DNA from: an uncultured Bacteroidales bacterium
Lineage (GTDB): Bacteria > Bacteroidota > Bacteroidia > Bacteroidales > F082
Length of the DNA stretch: 46,743 bases
Reading direction: 5' to 3'
Assembly (NCBI GenBank): GCA_937896895.1
Contig: CALBNV010000037.1
Span: 1-46,743 of the forward strand
Below, piece by piece: positions 8,965 to 17,361 of the stretch. Made by a program: the position numbers and the translations under genes. Below the pieces are notes generated by a model. The model saw only the letters and a list, made by a program, of their open reading frames with translations. It searched no databases and was not told the origin of the DNA. The first letter of the stretch is position 1. Each line of letters starts with the position of its first letter.

Positions 8965-11577
8965 ATGAAGATGAAACGTTTTTTATCTTTGCTGGCAGTG
9001 CTATGCCTACTGTCAAGCACCTCCGTAGTGTGCGGAGAAACAACATGGAACCTTGTCACTGATGCCGCCAATCTCAATGTCGGTGACCAAATTATTATCG
9101 CGTCAGCAACCGAAGATTTTGCGTTGAGTACAACTCAAAATGCCAACAATCGAGGTCAGGCTGAAATTGTAAAAACTGATGATCAATGTACATTATCATC
9201 TGATGTTCAAGTGATTACACTTCAGGAAGGAACGTTGCCAAACACATTGGCGTTGTTTGTTGGAGACGGTTATTTATATGCCGCGTCAAAGACTGGCAAT
9301 TATCTCAGGACACAGGCTGAAAACGATGCCAACGGCTCTTTTGTCATTGACATTGACGAAAACGGAGTTGCGACGGTGATGGCGCAAGGTGAAAATACTA
9401 ATAACAATTTGCGTTACAACAGTGGCAGCGATTTATTCTCGTGTTATGCTAATGCGACAGGAAATGTAAGTATTTACAAAGCGGTTGTTACTGCTTCATA
9501 TACAATAACATACAATGAGAACGGTGTGACATCGCAGGTTGAATGTGGTGATGGCGAGACAGTTGCGTTGAAGGTGCCGGAAGAAATCAACGGCTTCGCT
9601 TTCCAAGGCTGGAGCCTGAGCCAGATGAGTTCGCCGTCGGACACGCCCCCGGCAATTCTCGAAAACCCGTATGCCGTGACTGGCGATGTGACGCTTTATG
9701 CGGTGTTTGCCATTGAGAAAAATGGTTCCTTTGAGAAAGTCACAACGCCCCTTGATGATTATTCTGGAACGTATCTTATTGTGAATGAAGAAAATGAGGT
9801 GGCTTTTAACGGAGGACTTGAAAGTCTTGATGTCAATGAGAACAACATCGGGGTCGATATATCTGATGGCGTGATAATGTCGAATGCTGAGACAAATTCC
9901 GCTGTCTTCACGATTTCAAAGACCGCGGCAGCATATTCAATAAGGTCATTGTCAGGTTTTTATATAGGAAGAACGAGCGGCACAGCGGGGCTAAACGCAA
10001 ACCAGACGACAGTTTACGACAATTACATCGGCATTGATGAGGAAGGCAATGCTGTGGTAGCGGCTTCAGACACAATTGTTTTACGTTATAATTCAACGTC
10101 AGGACAAAAACGTTTCAGATATTACAAGGGAACGCAAAAAGCCATTCAGCTTTACAAAAGGGGAGTGTGTGCCGTCCGTTGCTATTGCACTTCGATAGAT
10201 GTCATATCATCGCCTCTCACGATAACCGAAAATACAGTTTGGACAAATCCAACCTCACTGGCTGATGTGGTGACTGTCAGTGATAACGCAATGCTTTCCG
10301 GAAACATGATAGGAAACAAAAACCCTGATTTTCTCATCATTGACGGCGGGCAGGTTGACTGCAACGAAGGTGTTTACGCCACTTTTGTGAAAGAGATTGA
10401 CGCTTCGTCGGAGTGGGGGACAGAGTTTCTTGCGACAGACGGCTGGTACGGAATCAGTTCGCCTATTGCCGGAAATGTAAAGGCGACTGCCGTTTCCGGG
10501 CTTCTGACAAGCGGCGACAACGACTTTGACCTGTATCGGTACTCGGAGCCGGAATCTTCGTGGCTCAACTATAAAAACGAGGAGAACAACTTCACGAATC
10601 TTAATTCAGGCGAAGGCTATCTTTATGCCTCAAAAGAAGGGACGACCCTACGTTTCTGCGGTGAGCTGAATACAGAAGATGTTGAAAGGAATTTAACTTA
10701 TTCATCTGAAAATGAAATGCTTAAAGGTTTTAATCTGCTTGGGAATCCATTCCTTAAATCAATATCATTGGCAAACGTCCAAGGTGCCGATTTCAGCGGA
10801 TTCTGCTTGGCGACGGATGCCGGAGCCTGGGAAGTCCATGTCGGCAACACGGATGAGATTGCCCCGGGGGAGGCTTTCCTTATTCAGACAGATGAAACAA
10901 AACCTGTTGTGATTAGAAATGATGAGCGGACAAAACGGAATGAAGAAACGTACCAAAATATCATTTCAGTTAAAGTCGAAAACGACAAATACAATGATTG
11001 TGTTTATGCAATTCTGACACCTTCTCCTGAAGAAAAACCTGAAATGTCGAAGTTTCCGCACCAAAATGATGCAATTCCTTCATTGTCAATAGATGACAAA
11101 GCCATTGCTGTATTTGATGAGAATGTAGGCAGTTTTGCGGTTTCACTCGATGTCGCGACAACAGGAACTTATAAATTATCAGTTGATGTCAATGACGCTT
11201 CTGGAAACGGGATAACTTACCTGCATTTGGTTGACCTTCAAACCAACCGCGACATCGACATGTTGGTCGAAGAATATTATGAGTTCGTCGGCTCGCCTGT
11301 TGATGACAAAGACCGGTTCATAATCAAGATGTTCAATGACAACAATGTGGATGACAATGAAGAGAGTGACGGCATTTTCATATACCAGACAAATAACATG
11401 TTGGTAACGAATGTCACTGGTAAATTACAGATTATTGACATGATGGGTAGGGTTGTGATGAGTGGCGAAGTTGATCGTAATGAACAGATAATCAATATTG
11501 AAGGCATAAAACATGGTGCTTATATTGTGAGAGTTGTCGGAGAGAAAGTCAGGACACAGAAAATTGTCATCATGTAA
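8965..11577 (+). CDS. Large secreted protein with T9SS type A C-terminal sorting domain
   Basis: An 870-residue exported protein. The start at 8965 (MKMKRFLSLLAVLCLLSS, signal peptide) is chosen over an upstream frame extension; the ATG at 8971 is equally possible. An N-terminal beta-rich region repeats a pattern around YLYAASKTGNYL and FYIGRTSGTAGL, suggesting two related modules. Between them is a Listeria-Bacteroides-type repeat (YTITYNENGVTSQVECGDGE, then GWS and TLYAVF). The last ~70 residues form the T9SS type A domain (LQIIDMMGRVVMSGEV, then GIKHGAYIVRVVGEKVRTQKIVIM), which should be cleaved during export across the outer membrane. No catalytic motif is recognised. A role as adhesin or surface/extracellular factor is inferred. 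A small membrane-tailed protein follows 24 bp downstream and is probably co-transcribed. Confidence 0.85.
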   Translation: MKMKRFLSLLAVLCLLSSTSVVCGETTWNLVTDAANLNVGDQIIIASATEDFALSTTQNANNRGQAEIVKTDDQCTLSSDVQVITLQEGTLPNTLALFVGDGYLYAASKTGNYLRTQAENDANGSFVIDIDENGVATVMAQGENTNNNLRYNSGSDLFSCYANATGNVSIYKAVVTASYTITYNENGVTSQVECGDGETVALKVPEEINGFAFQGWSLSQMSSPSDTPPAILENPYAVTGDVTLYAVFAIEKNGSFEKVTTPLDDYSGTYLIVNEENEVAFNGGLESLDVNENNIGVDISDGVIMSNAETNSAVFTISKTAAAYSIRSLSGFYIGRTSGTAGLNANQTTVYDNYIGIDEEGNAVVAASDTIVLRYNSTSGQKRFRYYKGTQKAIQLYKRGVCAVRCYCTSIDVISSPLTITENTVWTNPTSLADVVTVSDNAMLSGNMIGNKNPDFLIIDGGQVDCNEGVYATFVKEIDASSEWGTEFLATDGWYGISSPIAGNVKATAVSGLLTSGDNDFDLYRYSEPESSWLNYKNEENNFTNLNSGEGYLYASKEGTTLRFCGELNTEDVERNLTYSSENEMLKGFNLLGNPFLKSISLANVQGADFSGFCLATDAGAWEVHVGNTDEIAPGEAFLIQTDETKPVVIRNDERTKRNEETYQNIISVKVENDKYNDCVYAILTPSPEEKPEMSKFPHQNDAIPSLSIDDKAIAVFDENVGSFAVSLDVATTGTYKLSVDVNDASGNGITYLHLVDLQTNRDIDMLVEEYYEFVGSPVDDKDRFIIKMFNDNNVDDNEESDGIFIYQTNNMLVTNVTGKLQIIDMMGRVVMSGEVDRNEQIINIEGIKHGAYIVRVVGEKVRTQKIVIM

Positions 11578-11601
11578 GATCTCATACAAAAACATTCAAC
11601 G

Positions 11602-11850
11602 ATGAAAAAAATATTTGTTATGATAGCGATGTCATGTTGCATGACGTTCAGCGTTTTGGCACAATCAACTGATTCCTTTTTCAGTGATTATTATTCGGAT
11701 GATATAAGTTCGTTTTCACTTGAATTTCCTGAATATCATGGCAGTCAGATTGATTACAACCTGACTCCGATCGAATCCGGGATTGTTGTCTTTTCGATTT
11801 TGGGGATGGGGTATGTGACCATCAAGCGGACGTGCAGGTGCAGACAATGA
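11602..11850 (+). CDS. Small exported protein with C-terminal membrane tail
   Basis: An 82-residue protein not assigned to a family. It has a signal peptide (MKKIFVMIAMSCCMTFSVLAQ), a short acidic, serine- and tyrosine-rich middle (~35 residues), and a single C-terminal hydrophobic segment followed by a basic, cysteine-containing tail (PIESGIVVFSILGMGYVTIK, then R-T-C-R-C-R-Q). That tripartite ending resembles a sorting or anchoring tail. It starts 24 bp after the large T9SS protein and is probably in the same transcript. The coding call rests on the signal peptide and the organised tail. Confidence 0.65.
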   Translation: MKKIFVMIAMSCCMTFSVLAQSTDSFFSDYYSDDISSFSLEFPEYHGSQIDYNLTPIESGIVVFSILGMGYVTIKRTCRCRQ

Positions 11851-11861
11851 TTGTGGTTTTG

Positions 11862-11895
11862 CTGTCGGCCGGTGGTTCATTCCATCGGTCGGCAG
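11862..11895. terminator. Strong hairpin after the small exported protein
   Basis: A 14-bp stem (11862-11875 with 11882-11895, three G-T wobbles) closes a six-base TTCATT loop, 12 bases after the stop codon. It lacks a following T-run, so termination is inferred from position. Confidence 0.5.
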
Positions 11896-11948
11896 TAAAA
11901 TCGAATAAATTTTGGTTAGACGGATTTCGCAGTAATGTACTTTTCCGT

Positions 11949-11956
11949 ATATTTGC
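11949..11956 (+). promoter_or_regulatory. -7 box for the PurF-like gene
   Basis: TATATTTG fits TAnnTTTG and lies 35 bases before the ATG at 11991. Confidence 0.5.
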
Positions 11957-11990
11957 GGCGTAAAAAACAATTACACCAAAACATAACACA

Positions 11991-13409
11991 ATGAGCGGAT
12001 TTTTCGGAATTGTATCAAAGAGACCATGCATAACAGACTTATTCTATGGTATTGATTATCACTCGCATTTAGGGACTTCGTCAGGTGGCATCTGCACTTT
12101 CGACGGCGATACCTTCAATCGTTCAATCCACAGCCTGAAAGATTCATATTTCAGGACGAAGTTCGACCAAGAGCTTGACAAATTCAAAGGCAATAGTGGC
12201 ATAGGCATTATCAGTGACACTGACGCACAACCTATAGTTGTCAACTCCCATTTGGGGAAATTCGCCATCGTTACGGTCGCCAAAATCGTGAATATCAAGG
12301 AATTGGAGAAAGAATGTCTCGACAATATGCAGCATTTTGCCGAATTGAGCCATGGAGACACAAATCCGACCGAACTTGTTGCGCTGCTCATAACACAGGG
12401 CAAGAATTTTGTTGACGGCATCCAGAACGTGTTCAAGAAGGTGAAAGGTTCGGTGTCGATGTTAATCCTGACGTGTGACGGCATCATAGCGGCTCGTGAC
12501 CTCTACGGACGCACGCCTATCGTCATAGGAAAGAATGACAACGGCTACGTTCTGGCTTCGGAAAGCCACAGTTACGTCAATCTCGACTATGAGACGGAGC
12601 GTTTCCTTGGACCTGGTGAGATAGTGAGGATTTCTGAATTCGGGATAACGCAGCTCCTCGCGCCAAACGACAAGATGCAGGTGTGTTCGTTCTTGTGGGT
12701 TTACTACGGATTTCCGACAACTTCATACGAGGGCATCAACGTTGAGGAGATGCGTTATCATGACGGCTATGAAATGGGCAAGAACGATGACATCGAAGCC
12801 GACTATGTCGCCCCGATTCCTGATTCCGGAATAGGAATGGCAATCGGCTATTCTTATGGCAGCGGCATTCCTTACATGCGTTCGGTCGTGAAATACACAC
12901 CTACGTGGTCGAGGAGTTTCATGCCTGTGAGCCAGGAACAAAGAGAGCATGTGGCAAAGATGAAACTCATCCCGAACCGCGATTTGCTTAATGGCAAACG
13001 TGTCGTCTTCTGCGATGACTCGATAGTCAGAGGCACTCAGCTGCGTGACAACGTGAAGATGCTTTATGACTATGGGGCGAAGGAGGTTCACATCAGAATA
13101 AGCTGCCCGCCGTTGATATATGGCTGCAATTTCCTTAACTTCAGCGCGTCAAAAAACGAACTGGAACTTGTCACCCGCCGCTGCATTCAAGAACTTGAAG
13201 GCGGAAATGCCTGTAGCCCTGAGATGCTTAAGCTATACAGCGATAATACCACGAAACAATATGCAAATCTCGTTGAGATGCTACGCAAACATATCGGTGT
13301 TGATACGTTGAAATTCAGTAACTTGGAGACAATATGCAGGGCTATCGGCTTGCCTAAAGACAAACTCTGCACACATTGTTTCGATGGCAGTAGTTTTGGG
13401 GATAAATAG
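11991..13409 (+). CDS. PurF-like amidophosphoribosyltransferase homologue without the N-terminal cysteine
   Basis: A 472-residue homologue of glutamine PRPP amidotransferase. The N-terminal Ntn-hydrolase domain is present, but residue 2, the catalytic Cys exposed in true PurF (MCG...), is Ser here (MSGFFGIVSK). Glutamine hydrolysis should therefore be impaired. The phosphoribosyltransferase domain keeps the PRPP loop VVFCDDSIVRGTQ (338-350). Cysteines at 232, 372/379, 460 and 463 (CTHCFDG ending) are spaced like the iron-sulfur ligands of the Bacillus-type enzyme. I have seen similar proteins in other Bacteroidales, so this is a lineage paralogue rather than a random lesion. It could use free ammonia, be regulatory, or act outside purine synthesis. 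PurC lies 2 kb away but not in the same operon. I withhold the purF symbol for this reason. Confidence 0.85.
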   Translation: MSGFFGIVSKRPCITDLFYGIDYHSHLGTSSGGICTFDGDTFNRSIHSLKDSYFRTKFDQELDKFKGNSGIGIISDTDAQPIVVNSHLGKFAIVTVAKIVNIKELEKECLDNMQHFAELSHGDTNPTELVALLITQGKNFVDGIQNVFKKVKGSVSMLILTCDGIIAARDLYGRTPIVIGKNDNGYVLASESHSYVNLDYETERFLGPGEIVRISEFGITQLLAPNDKMQVCSFLWVYYGFPTTSYEGINVEEMRYHDGYEMGKNDDIEADYVAPIPDSGIGMAIGYSYGSGIPYMRSVVKYTPTWSRSFMPVSQEQREHVAKMKLIPNRDLLNGKRVVFCDDSIVRGTQLRDNVKMLYDYGAKEVHIRISCPPLIYGCNFLNFSASKNELELVTRRCIQELEGGNACSPEMLKLYSDNTTKQYANLVEMLRKHIGVDTLKFSNLETICRAIGLPKDKLCTHCFDGSSFGDK

Positions 13410-13412
13410 TCG

Positions 13413-14186
13413 CTATTTGAATATTATGTCAACGGGTGTGTCCTTTGTCAAGCCGAGCAGTGACGCAGCATGACCGTGGTTTATTGCAATCTCTAAATAG
13501 CCATGTGATCCGAAAATGGCGAGATTGCATGGTATGTCAACATCGTTGTAACCGTTGCAGATGCTGTCGATGACATAACGTCCGAAACGAATCTCAAAGT
13601 TCCTGCCGTTTCGTTGGCTGTCAAACAGTTCCTTTGAAATATTGGTGATGATGTTTTCGTAAGAGTCGATGTATGTCACCATGCCGCGGATGCAGTTGCC
13701 TTCAATGGTCGGCTGGAAGTTGTATCTCTTCTTTATTTGTGGGTAAGGTTTGCCTATCTCGCTGAAAGACATACCTTTAGCTATCATAGTCGCTACCTTC
13801 ACAAATCTGTCGCGCGTGGTGAAAGTGAAAAAATCCGTATCTTGCGGCACTTCTATCGTCACGGCTTCGTACGGGTCATCGCCAAGGATGAGCGAGAAAA
13901 TGTCGTTGTCAGTGCCAATGAAATAATGCCCGTTCGCCTTCAGCGCGACATGCGGATTCTGCACCGATTCTTCAGTCTCAATGGCAATGATGTGAATCGT
14001 GCCTTCCGGAAAATTCTTATAACAGTTTTTCAAAATGAAAGCAGCCGATGTGACATCCCAAGGCTCTACGCTGTGGGTGATGTCAACAATCGTGGCATCC
14101 GGCATCGCCGAATAAATCTTGCCTTTCACCGCGGCGACATAATAGTCGGAGAGTCCCCAATCACTTGTTAATGTTATAATTGCCAT
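13413..14186 (-). CDS. SAM hydroxide adenosyltransferase (DUF62 family)
   Basis: A 257-residue protein. The start at 14186 is chosen because MAIITLTSDWGLSDYYVAAV is the canonical beginning of the family; the upstream frame extension overlaps the promoter. The family splits S-adenosylmethionine to adenosine and methionine using an activated water or hydroxide; related enzymes are fluorinases and chlorinases. Family signatures include the DWG/D N-terminal motif, DITHSVEPWDVTSAAFIL, FIGTDNDIFSLIL and YIDSYENIITNIS. Typical free-standing members are about this size. It converges on the PurF-like gene (3-bp gap) and is divergent from phoH. There is no sign of a halogenase-specific loop that I can judge from sequence alone. 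Confidence 0.9.
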   Translation of the reverse strand: MAIITLTSDWGLSDYYVAAVKGKIYSAMPDATIVDITHSVEPWDVTSAAFILKNCYKNFPEGTIHIIAIETEESVQNPHVALKANGHYFIGTDNDIFSLILGDDPYEAVTIEVPQDTDFFTFTTRDRFVKVATMIAKGMSFSEIGKPYPQIKKRYNFQPTIEGNCIRGMVTYIDSYENIITNISKELFDSQRNGRNFEIRFGRYVIDSICNGYNDVDIPCNLAIFGSHGYLEIAINHGHAASLLGLTKDTPVDIIFK

Positions 14187-14226
14187 AATTCTCTTATTGT
14201 TTGTTTCATTAATCAATTGACAACTG

Positions 14227-14234
14227 CAAAAATA
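14227..14234 (-). promoter_or_regulatory. -7 box for the SAM hydroxide adenosyltransferase
   Basis: TATTTTTG on the minus strand, 41 bases before the ATG at 14186; supports that start over the longer frame. Confidence 0.5.
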
Positions 14235-14290
14235 CATTAATCATAATTATTTGAAAATGCAGAAATGAAAAAGTTATTAACATTTTTTAT

Positions 14291-14298
14291 TATTTTTG
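14291..14298 (+). promoter_or_regulatory. -7 box for phoH
   Basis: TATTTTTG, 28 bases before the phoH ATG. Confidence 0.5.
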
Positions 14299-14325
14299 CA
14301 GGCGTTAAAATTATTTGAAAGTTAG

Positions 14326-15318
14326 ATGTCTGAACAGATTGTCCAAATCGAAAACATCGACCCGAATGATTTGTATGGTGCTAATGATCAGCATCTTACA
14401 ATGATAAAGGCGTTGTTTCCAAAGTTGAAAATCATCGCGCGTGGCGACTTCGTCAAGGTCATCGGTGAAGATGAAGAGGTGAATTGTTTCCTCGACAGGC
14501 TCACCATGCTGACAAATCACATCGAACGCTACGGCAACATCACCACGCAGGTCATAGAAAATGTGATGAATGCATCGGGCGGAAGCGAGATGATAAAAGA
14601 CTTTGATGATAAAGATGTCTTGGTATATGGCCGTAACGGATTGCAAATCAAGGCGATAACTGCAAACCAGAAGAAGATGGTGACGGCTGTCGGCAAGAAA
14701 GACATGCTGTTTGCCATCGGTCCTGCCGGAACGGGAAAGACCTACACCGCCGTCGCCTTGGCAGTCAAAGCACTGAAAAACAAGGAAGTACGTCGCATCA
14801 TCCTCACACGTCCGGCCGTCGAAGCCGGCGAGAACCTCGGCTTCCTGCCCGGCGACCTCAAGGAGAAACTCGACCCGTATCTGCAACCGCTTTACGACGC
14901 CCTGCGCGACATGCTCCCGCAGGCGAAACTGCAAGGCTACATGGAAGACGGCACCATTGAGATAGCGCCGCTCGCCTTCATGCGCGGCCGCACGCTCGAC
15001 CACGCCTTCGTCATCCTCGACGAAGCACAGAACGCCACACGTGCGCAACTCAAGATGTTCCTCACACGCATGGGACGCGACGCGAAATTCGTCATCACCG
15101 GCGACGTGACACAAATCGATTTGCCCAAAAACCAGCCTTCTGGCCTGCCGCAAGCCATTGATATTCTGAAAGATGTGAAAGGCATCGAATTCATCTTCTT
15201 TGATGAAAAAGATGTCGTCAGACATAAACTCGTGACAGAAATCGTCAACGCCTACAAGAAATTCTATCACGATGACAATGACGAAAATGATAATAATCAA
15301 ACAATTAACAAACAATAA
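14326..15318 (+). CDS. phoH: PhoH family ATPase
   Basis: A 330-residue cytoplasmic P-loop protein of the PhoH/PhoL family, linked in other bacteria to RNA metabolism and ribosome-related stress. The N-terminal ~100 residues form the small KH-like region usual in PhoH-L proteins. Walker A is GPAGTGKT at 132-139. The family block LTRPAVEAGENLGFLPGDLKEKLDPY and Walker B with FVILDEAQN follow, then TGDVTQIDLP. Length is normal. A PurC gene follows after 27 bp and is probably co-transcribed; the usual YbeY neighbour is not here. The C-terminal tail is rich in Asp and Asn (DDNDENDNNQ) and likely disordered. Confidence 0.95.
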   Translation: MSEQIVQIENIDPNDLYGANDQHLTMIKALFPKLKIIARGDFVKVIGEDEEVNCFLDRLTMLTNHIERYGNITTQVIENVMNASGGSEMIKDFDDKDVLVYGRNGLQIKAITANQKKMVTAVGKKDMLFAIGPAGTGKTYTAVALAVKALKNKEVRRIILTRPAVEAGENLGFLPGDLKEKLDPYLQPLYDALRDMLPQAKLQGYMEDGTIEIAPLAFMRGRTLDHAFVILDEAQNATRAQLKMFLTRMGRDAKFVITGDVTQIDLPKNQPSGLPQAIDILKDVKGIEFIFFDEKDVVRHKLVTEIVNAYKKFYHDDNDENDNNQTINKQ

Positions 15319-15345
15319 CCGCATGGCGGTCACATATCAGTAACT

Positions 15346-16296
15346 ATGAAAGCATTAACAAGAACCGATTTTAACTTTGACGGTCAAACCAAAGTCTATC
15401 ACGGCAAAGTCCGCGACGTTTATTTCATCGACAACAAATATTTGGTGATGGTCGCCACCGACCGCATCTCCGCTTTTGACGTGATTCTTCCTGAAGGAAT
15501 CCCGTATAAAGGACAGATTCTCAATCAGATAGCCGCCGAGTTCCTCGACATGACAACCGACATCGTCCCGAACTGGAAAATCGCTACTCCCGACCCGATG
15601 GTGACAGTGGGCAAGCTCTGCAAGCCGTTCCCGGTCGAGATGATCATCCGCGGCTATCTCACGGGCAGCTCGTGGCGCACCTACAAGAGCGGACAGCACA
15701 CAATCTGCGGCGTCAACATCCCCGACGGAATGAAGGAACATCAGCGTTTCGCCGAACCGATCATCACTCCGACAACGAAGGCCGAAGAAGGCCACGACGA
15801 GGATATTTCTAAGGAAGAGATTATCCGTCAAGGACTTATATGCAAAGAAGACTACGAAAAAATCGAAGTCATCACTCGTAAATTGTTCCAAAGAGGAACC
15901 GAAGTCGCGGCAAAACACGGCCTCATCCTCGTTGACACAAAATACGAGTTCGGCAAGATCGGCGACCAGATTTACCTGATGGACGAGATTCACACTCCCG
16001 ACTCATCACGTTATTTCATCGCTGACCAGTACGAAGAATGTTTTGCCAAAGGTCTGCCAGTCAAGCAGTTGTCGAAGGAATTCGTCCGCGAATGGCTTAT
16101 GGCGAACGGTTTTCAGGGCAAGGAAGGCCAGAAGGTGCCAGAGATGACACCATCAATCGTGAAAGGTATTTCGGAAAGATATATCGAGCTGTACGAGAAG
16201 GTGACAGGAAAGAGGTTCGAGAAGGCGAAGGATACTGAGGATGTGAAGGCGAGGATAGAAACCAACGTGGTCAATTGGTTAAAAGATAATAGATAA
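15346..16296 (+). CDS. purC: Phosphoribosylaminoimidazole-succinocarboxamide synthase
   Basis: SAICAR synthase, the purine-pathway ligase joining CAIR and aspartate with ATP. At 316 residues it is the longer form common in Bacteroidetes. Signatures are KVYHGKVRDVYFID near the N-terminus, MVATDRISAFDVILPEGIPYKG, the IIRGYLTGSSWRTYKSG segment and LILVDTKYEFG with DEIHTPDSSRY. All expected substrate-binding blocks are present. It follows phoH by 27 bp on the same strand and ends before a perfect hairpin, so phoH-purC looks like a two-gene transcript. Other pur genes are not adjacent, apart from the cysteine-less PurF paralogue 2 kb upstream. Confidence 0.96.
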   Translation: MKALTRTDFNFDGQTKVYHGKVRDVYFIDNKYLVMVATDRISAFDVILPEGIPYKGQILNQIAAEFLDMTTDIVPNWKIATPDPMVTVGKLCKPFPVEMIIRGYLTGSSWRTYKSGQHTICGVNIPDGMKEHQRFAEPIITPTTKAEEGHDEDISKEEIIRQGLICKEDYEKIEVITRKLFQRGTEVAAKHGLILVDTKYEFGKIGDQIYLMDEIHTPDSSRYFIADQYEECFAKGLPVKQLSKEFVREWLMANGFQGKEGQKVPEMTPSIVKGISERYIELYEKVTGKRFEKAKDTEDVKARIETNVVNWLKDNR

Positions 16297-16314
16297 AAGA
16301 GAAGAGAGTAAATG

Positions 16315-16348
16315 AAATGGCAACACGACTCAACTCGTGTTGCCATTT
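16315..16348 (+). terminator. Perfect 14-bp hairpin after purC
   Basis: AAATGGCAACACGA (16315-16328) pairs perfectly with 16335-16348 around a CTCAAC loop, 18 bases after the purC stop. A-rich sequence precedes it and TTTGTTGT follows, so it probably terminates phoH-purC. Confidence 0.65.
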
Positions 16349-16378
16349 GTTGTCTATGCGGCTTGTTAATTTAATGAT

Positions 16379-16777
16379 TTACCAAGGTCTGCTTGCACTT
16401 TTACATTCGGCTCCCCAAATTTCAACACTTATAATTCTAGAAGCTTTATAATCTAAATATACTGTATTTTCGCATGAACCAGATTTATTAAAATCTATAG
16501 ATTTATTAGGATCGGTACGTTCTTCCCCAGTGTCTTCTCGGATATATGTAACTTTACACAATACTTTACCCTTAGCGGGCTGATCTTTGCTTGGTGTAGT
16601 TGTTATTTTTATATGTGGCCCAACACCAGGGACAGTAGAATGCATATTTGAGTCTTGGGAGACATACGCATTAATGTATCCACCGGCACCACCTTCAAGT
16701 TTACACTGATCGGCCTGTGCGTTTGCTGCAAAAGCAAAGCCTATGACGGCCATGAGCATTAAAAATATTTTCTTCAT
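16379..16777 (-). CDS. Small secreted protein, unknown family
   Basis: A 132-residue protein with a signal peptide (MKKIFLMLMAVIGFAFAANAQ, cut before ADQ). The mature part is about 110 residues, beta-rich, with four cysteines (in DQCKLEGG, VLCKVTY, GSCENTVYL and GAECKSASRPW) that could form two disulfides. No domain is recognised. It is AT-rich and sits at the edge of the repeat island. The palindromic element at 16885-17053 lies directly upstream of it, just as the other copy lies upstream of the lipoprotein gene at 17971-18906. The two downstream genes are both exported proteins of unknown function, so the element may supply their promoter or a mobile boundary. Confidence 0.72.
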   Translation of the reverse strand: MKKIFLMLMAVIGFAFAANAQADQCKLEGGAGGYINAYVSQDSNMHSTVPGVGPHIKITTTPSKDQPAKGKVLCKVTYIREDTGEERTDPNKSIDFNKSGSCENTVYLDYKASRIISVEIWGAECKSASRPW

Positions 16778-16884
16778 TGTTTCATTTGGCTGTGTTTATC
16801 CTGTTGCCTGCAGTTCATTTTTCTTGTTTTCCACATAGACCATACAGCCCGTTCAGTACCGAAAAGGACAATTGTTTACTAACA

Positions 16885-17053
16885 AGAAGCGTGGCACTGT
16901 ATGCCATATTGCAGATGAAGGTCGTAGGAAAAACCCGAAAACACAAACATGGAACAACAGCCCACGCAATATTGCGTGAAACCATTATGAAATCTTGTGT
17001 TTTCAAATGAAAATTTCCTACGTTTTCATCTACAAGATAAGCATAACGCTTCT
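16885..17053. repeat. 169-bp palindromic element, copy 1
   Basis: Ends AGAAGCGT (16885-16892) and ACGCTTCT (17046-17053) are inverted repeats. Nested inward are TATGC/GCATA, AGATGAA/TTCATCT, GTAGGAAA/TTTCCTAC and AAAACACAA/TTGTGTTTT, around the perfect palindrome CACGCAATATTGCGTG (16963-16978). An apparently identical copy lies at 18981-19149 (offset 2096). Identity runs from 16884 to 17055, and weaker similarity continues to about 17132. No target-site duplication is evident. It could be a MITE-like non-autonomous element, a structured RNA or a recombination site. It fills most of the 383-bp gap between the secreted protein and the toxin-antitoxin pair. Confidence 0.85.
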
Positions 17054-17136
17054 ATAATATACTACGATTGGCTAACCAATCAAGCCGCAAAAATAATAAT
17101 TTTTCCCGCAGCCTACGATTTTTTCTGAAAAAATAT

Positions 17137-17144
17137 TACTTTTG
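17137..17144 (+). promoter_or_regulatory. -7 box for the toxin-antitoxin pair
   Basis: TACTTTTG fits TAnnTTTG and lies 16 bases before the antitoxin ATG, so the leader is very short. Confidence 0.5.
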
Positions 17145-17160
17145 CAAAAAATTCAGAAAA

Positions 17161-17361
17161 ATGGCAACGATAACATTGAAATTCAACCCGCGCAATGCGC
17201 TGGCACGAAAAACTTTGGATTATATTACTTCATTGGGTGTTTTTTCAATAGATGAAAAAGGGGAAAGCCCGTATAATCCTGATTTTGTCGAGAAAATAAG
17301 GAAGAGTGAAACCGAACCTTCAGAAACCTTGAACCTTGAAAAATATGGAATTAAAGTTTAA
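17161..17361 (+). CDS. Antitoxin of a YoeB-type pair
   Basis: A 66-residue protein starting at the ATG at 17161 (MATITLKFNPRNALARKTLD). A longer frame upstream runs through the repeat and the promoter and is discarded. The sequence is not a classical YefM/Phd antitoxin. It belongs to the short Bacteroidetes type that begins with a beta strand and a helix (NALARKTLDYITSLGVF) and ends in a charged tail. It precedes and overlaps the toxin gene by 17 bp, the usual order. By analogy it should bind and neutralise the toxin and autoregulate the promoter at 17137-17144. Assignment as antitoxin rests largely on this pairing. Confidence 0.75.
   Translation: MATITLKFNPRNALARKTLDYITSLGVFSIDEKGESPYNPDFVEKIRKSETEPSETLNLEKYGIKV

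Noticed and set aside
14311..15333. 340-residue minus-strand frame opposite phoH
   Set aside because: It is the antisense shadow of phoH, whose domains and -7 box are clear; the frame has no family features.
16884..17132. Insertion sequence
   Set aside because: No transposase frame in either copy and no target-site duplication seen; kept as a palindromic repeat.
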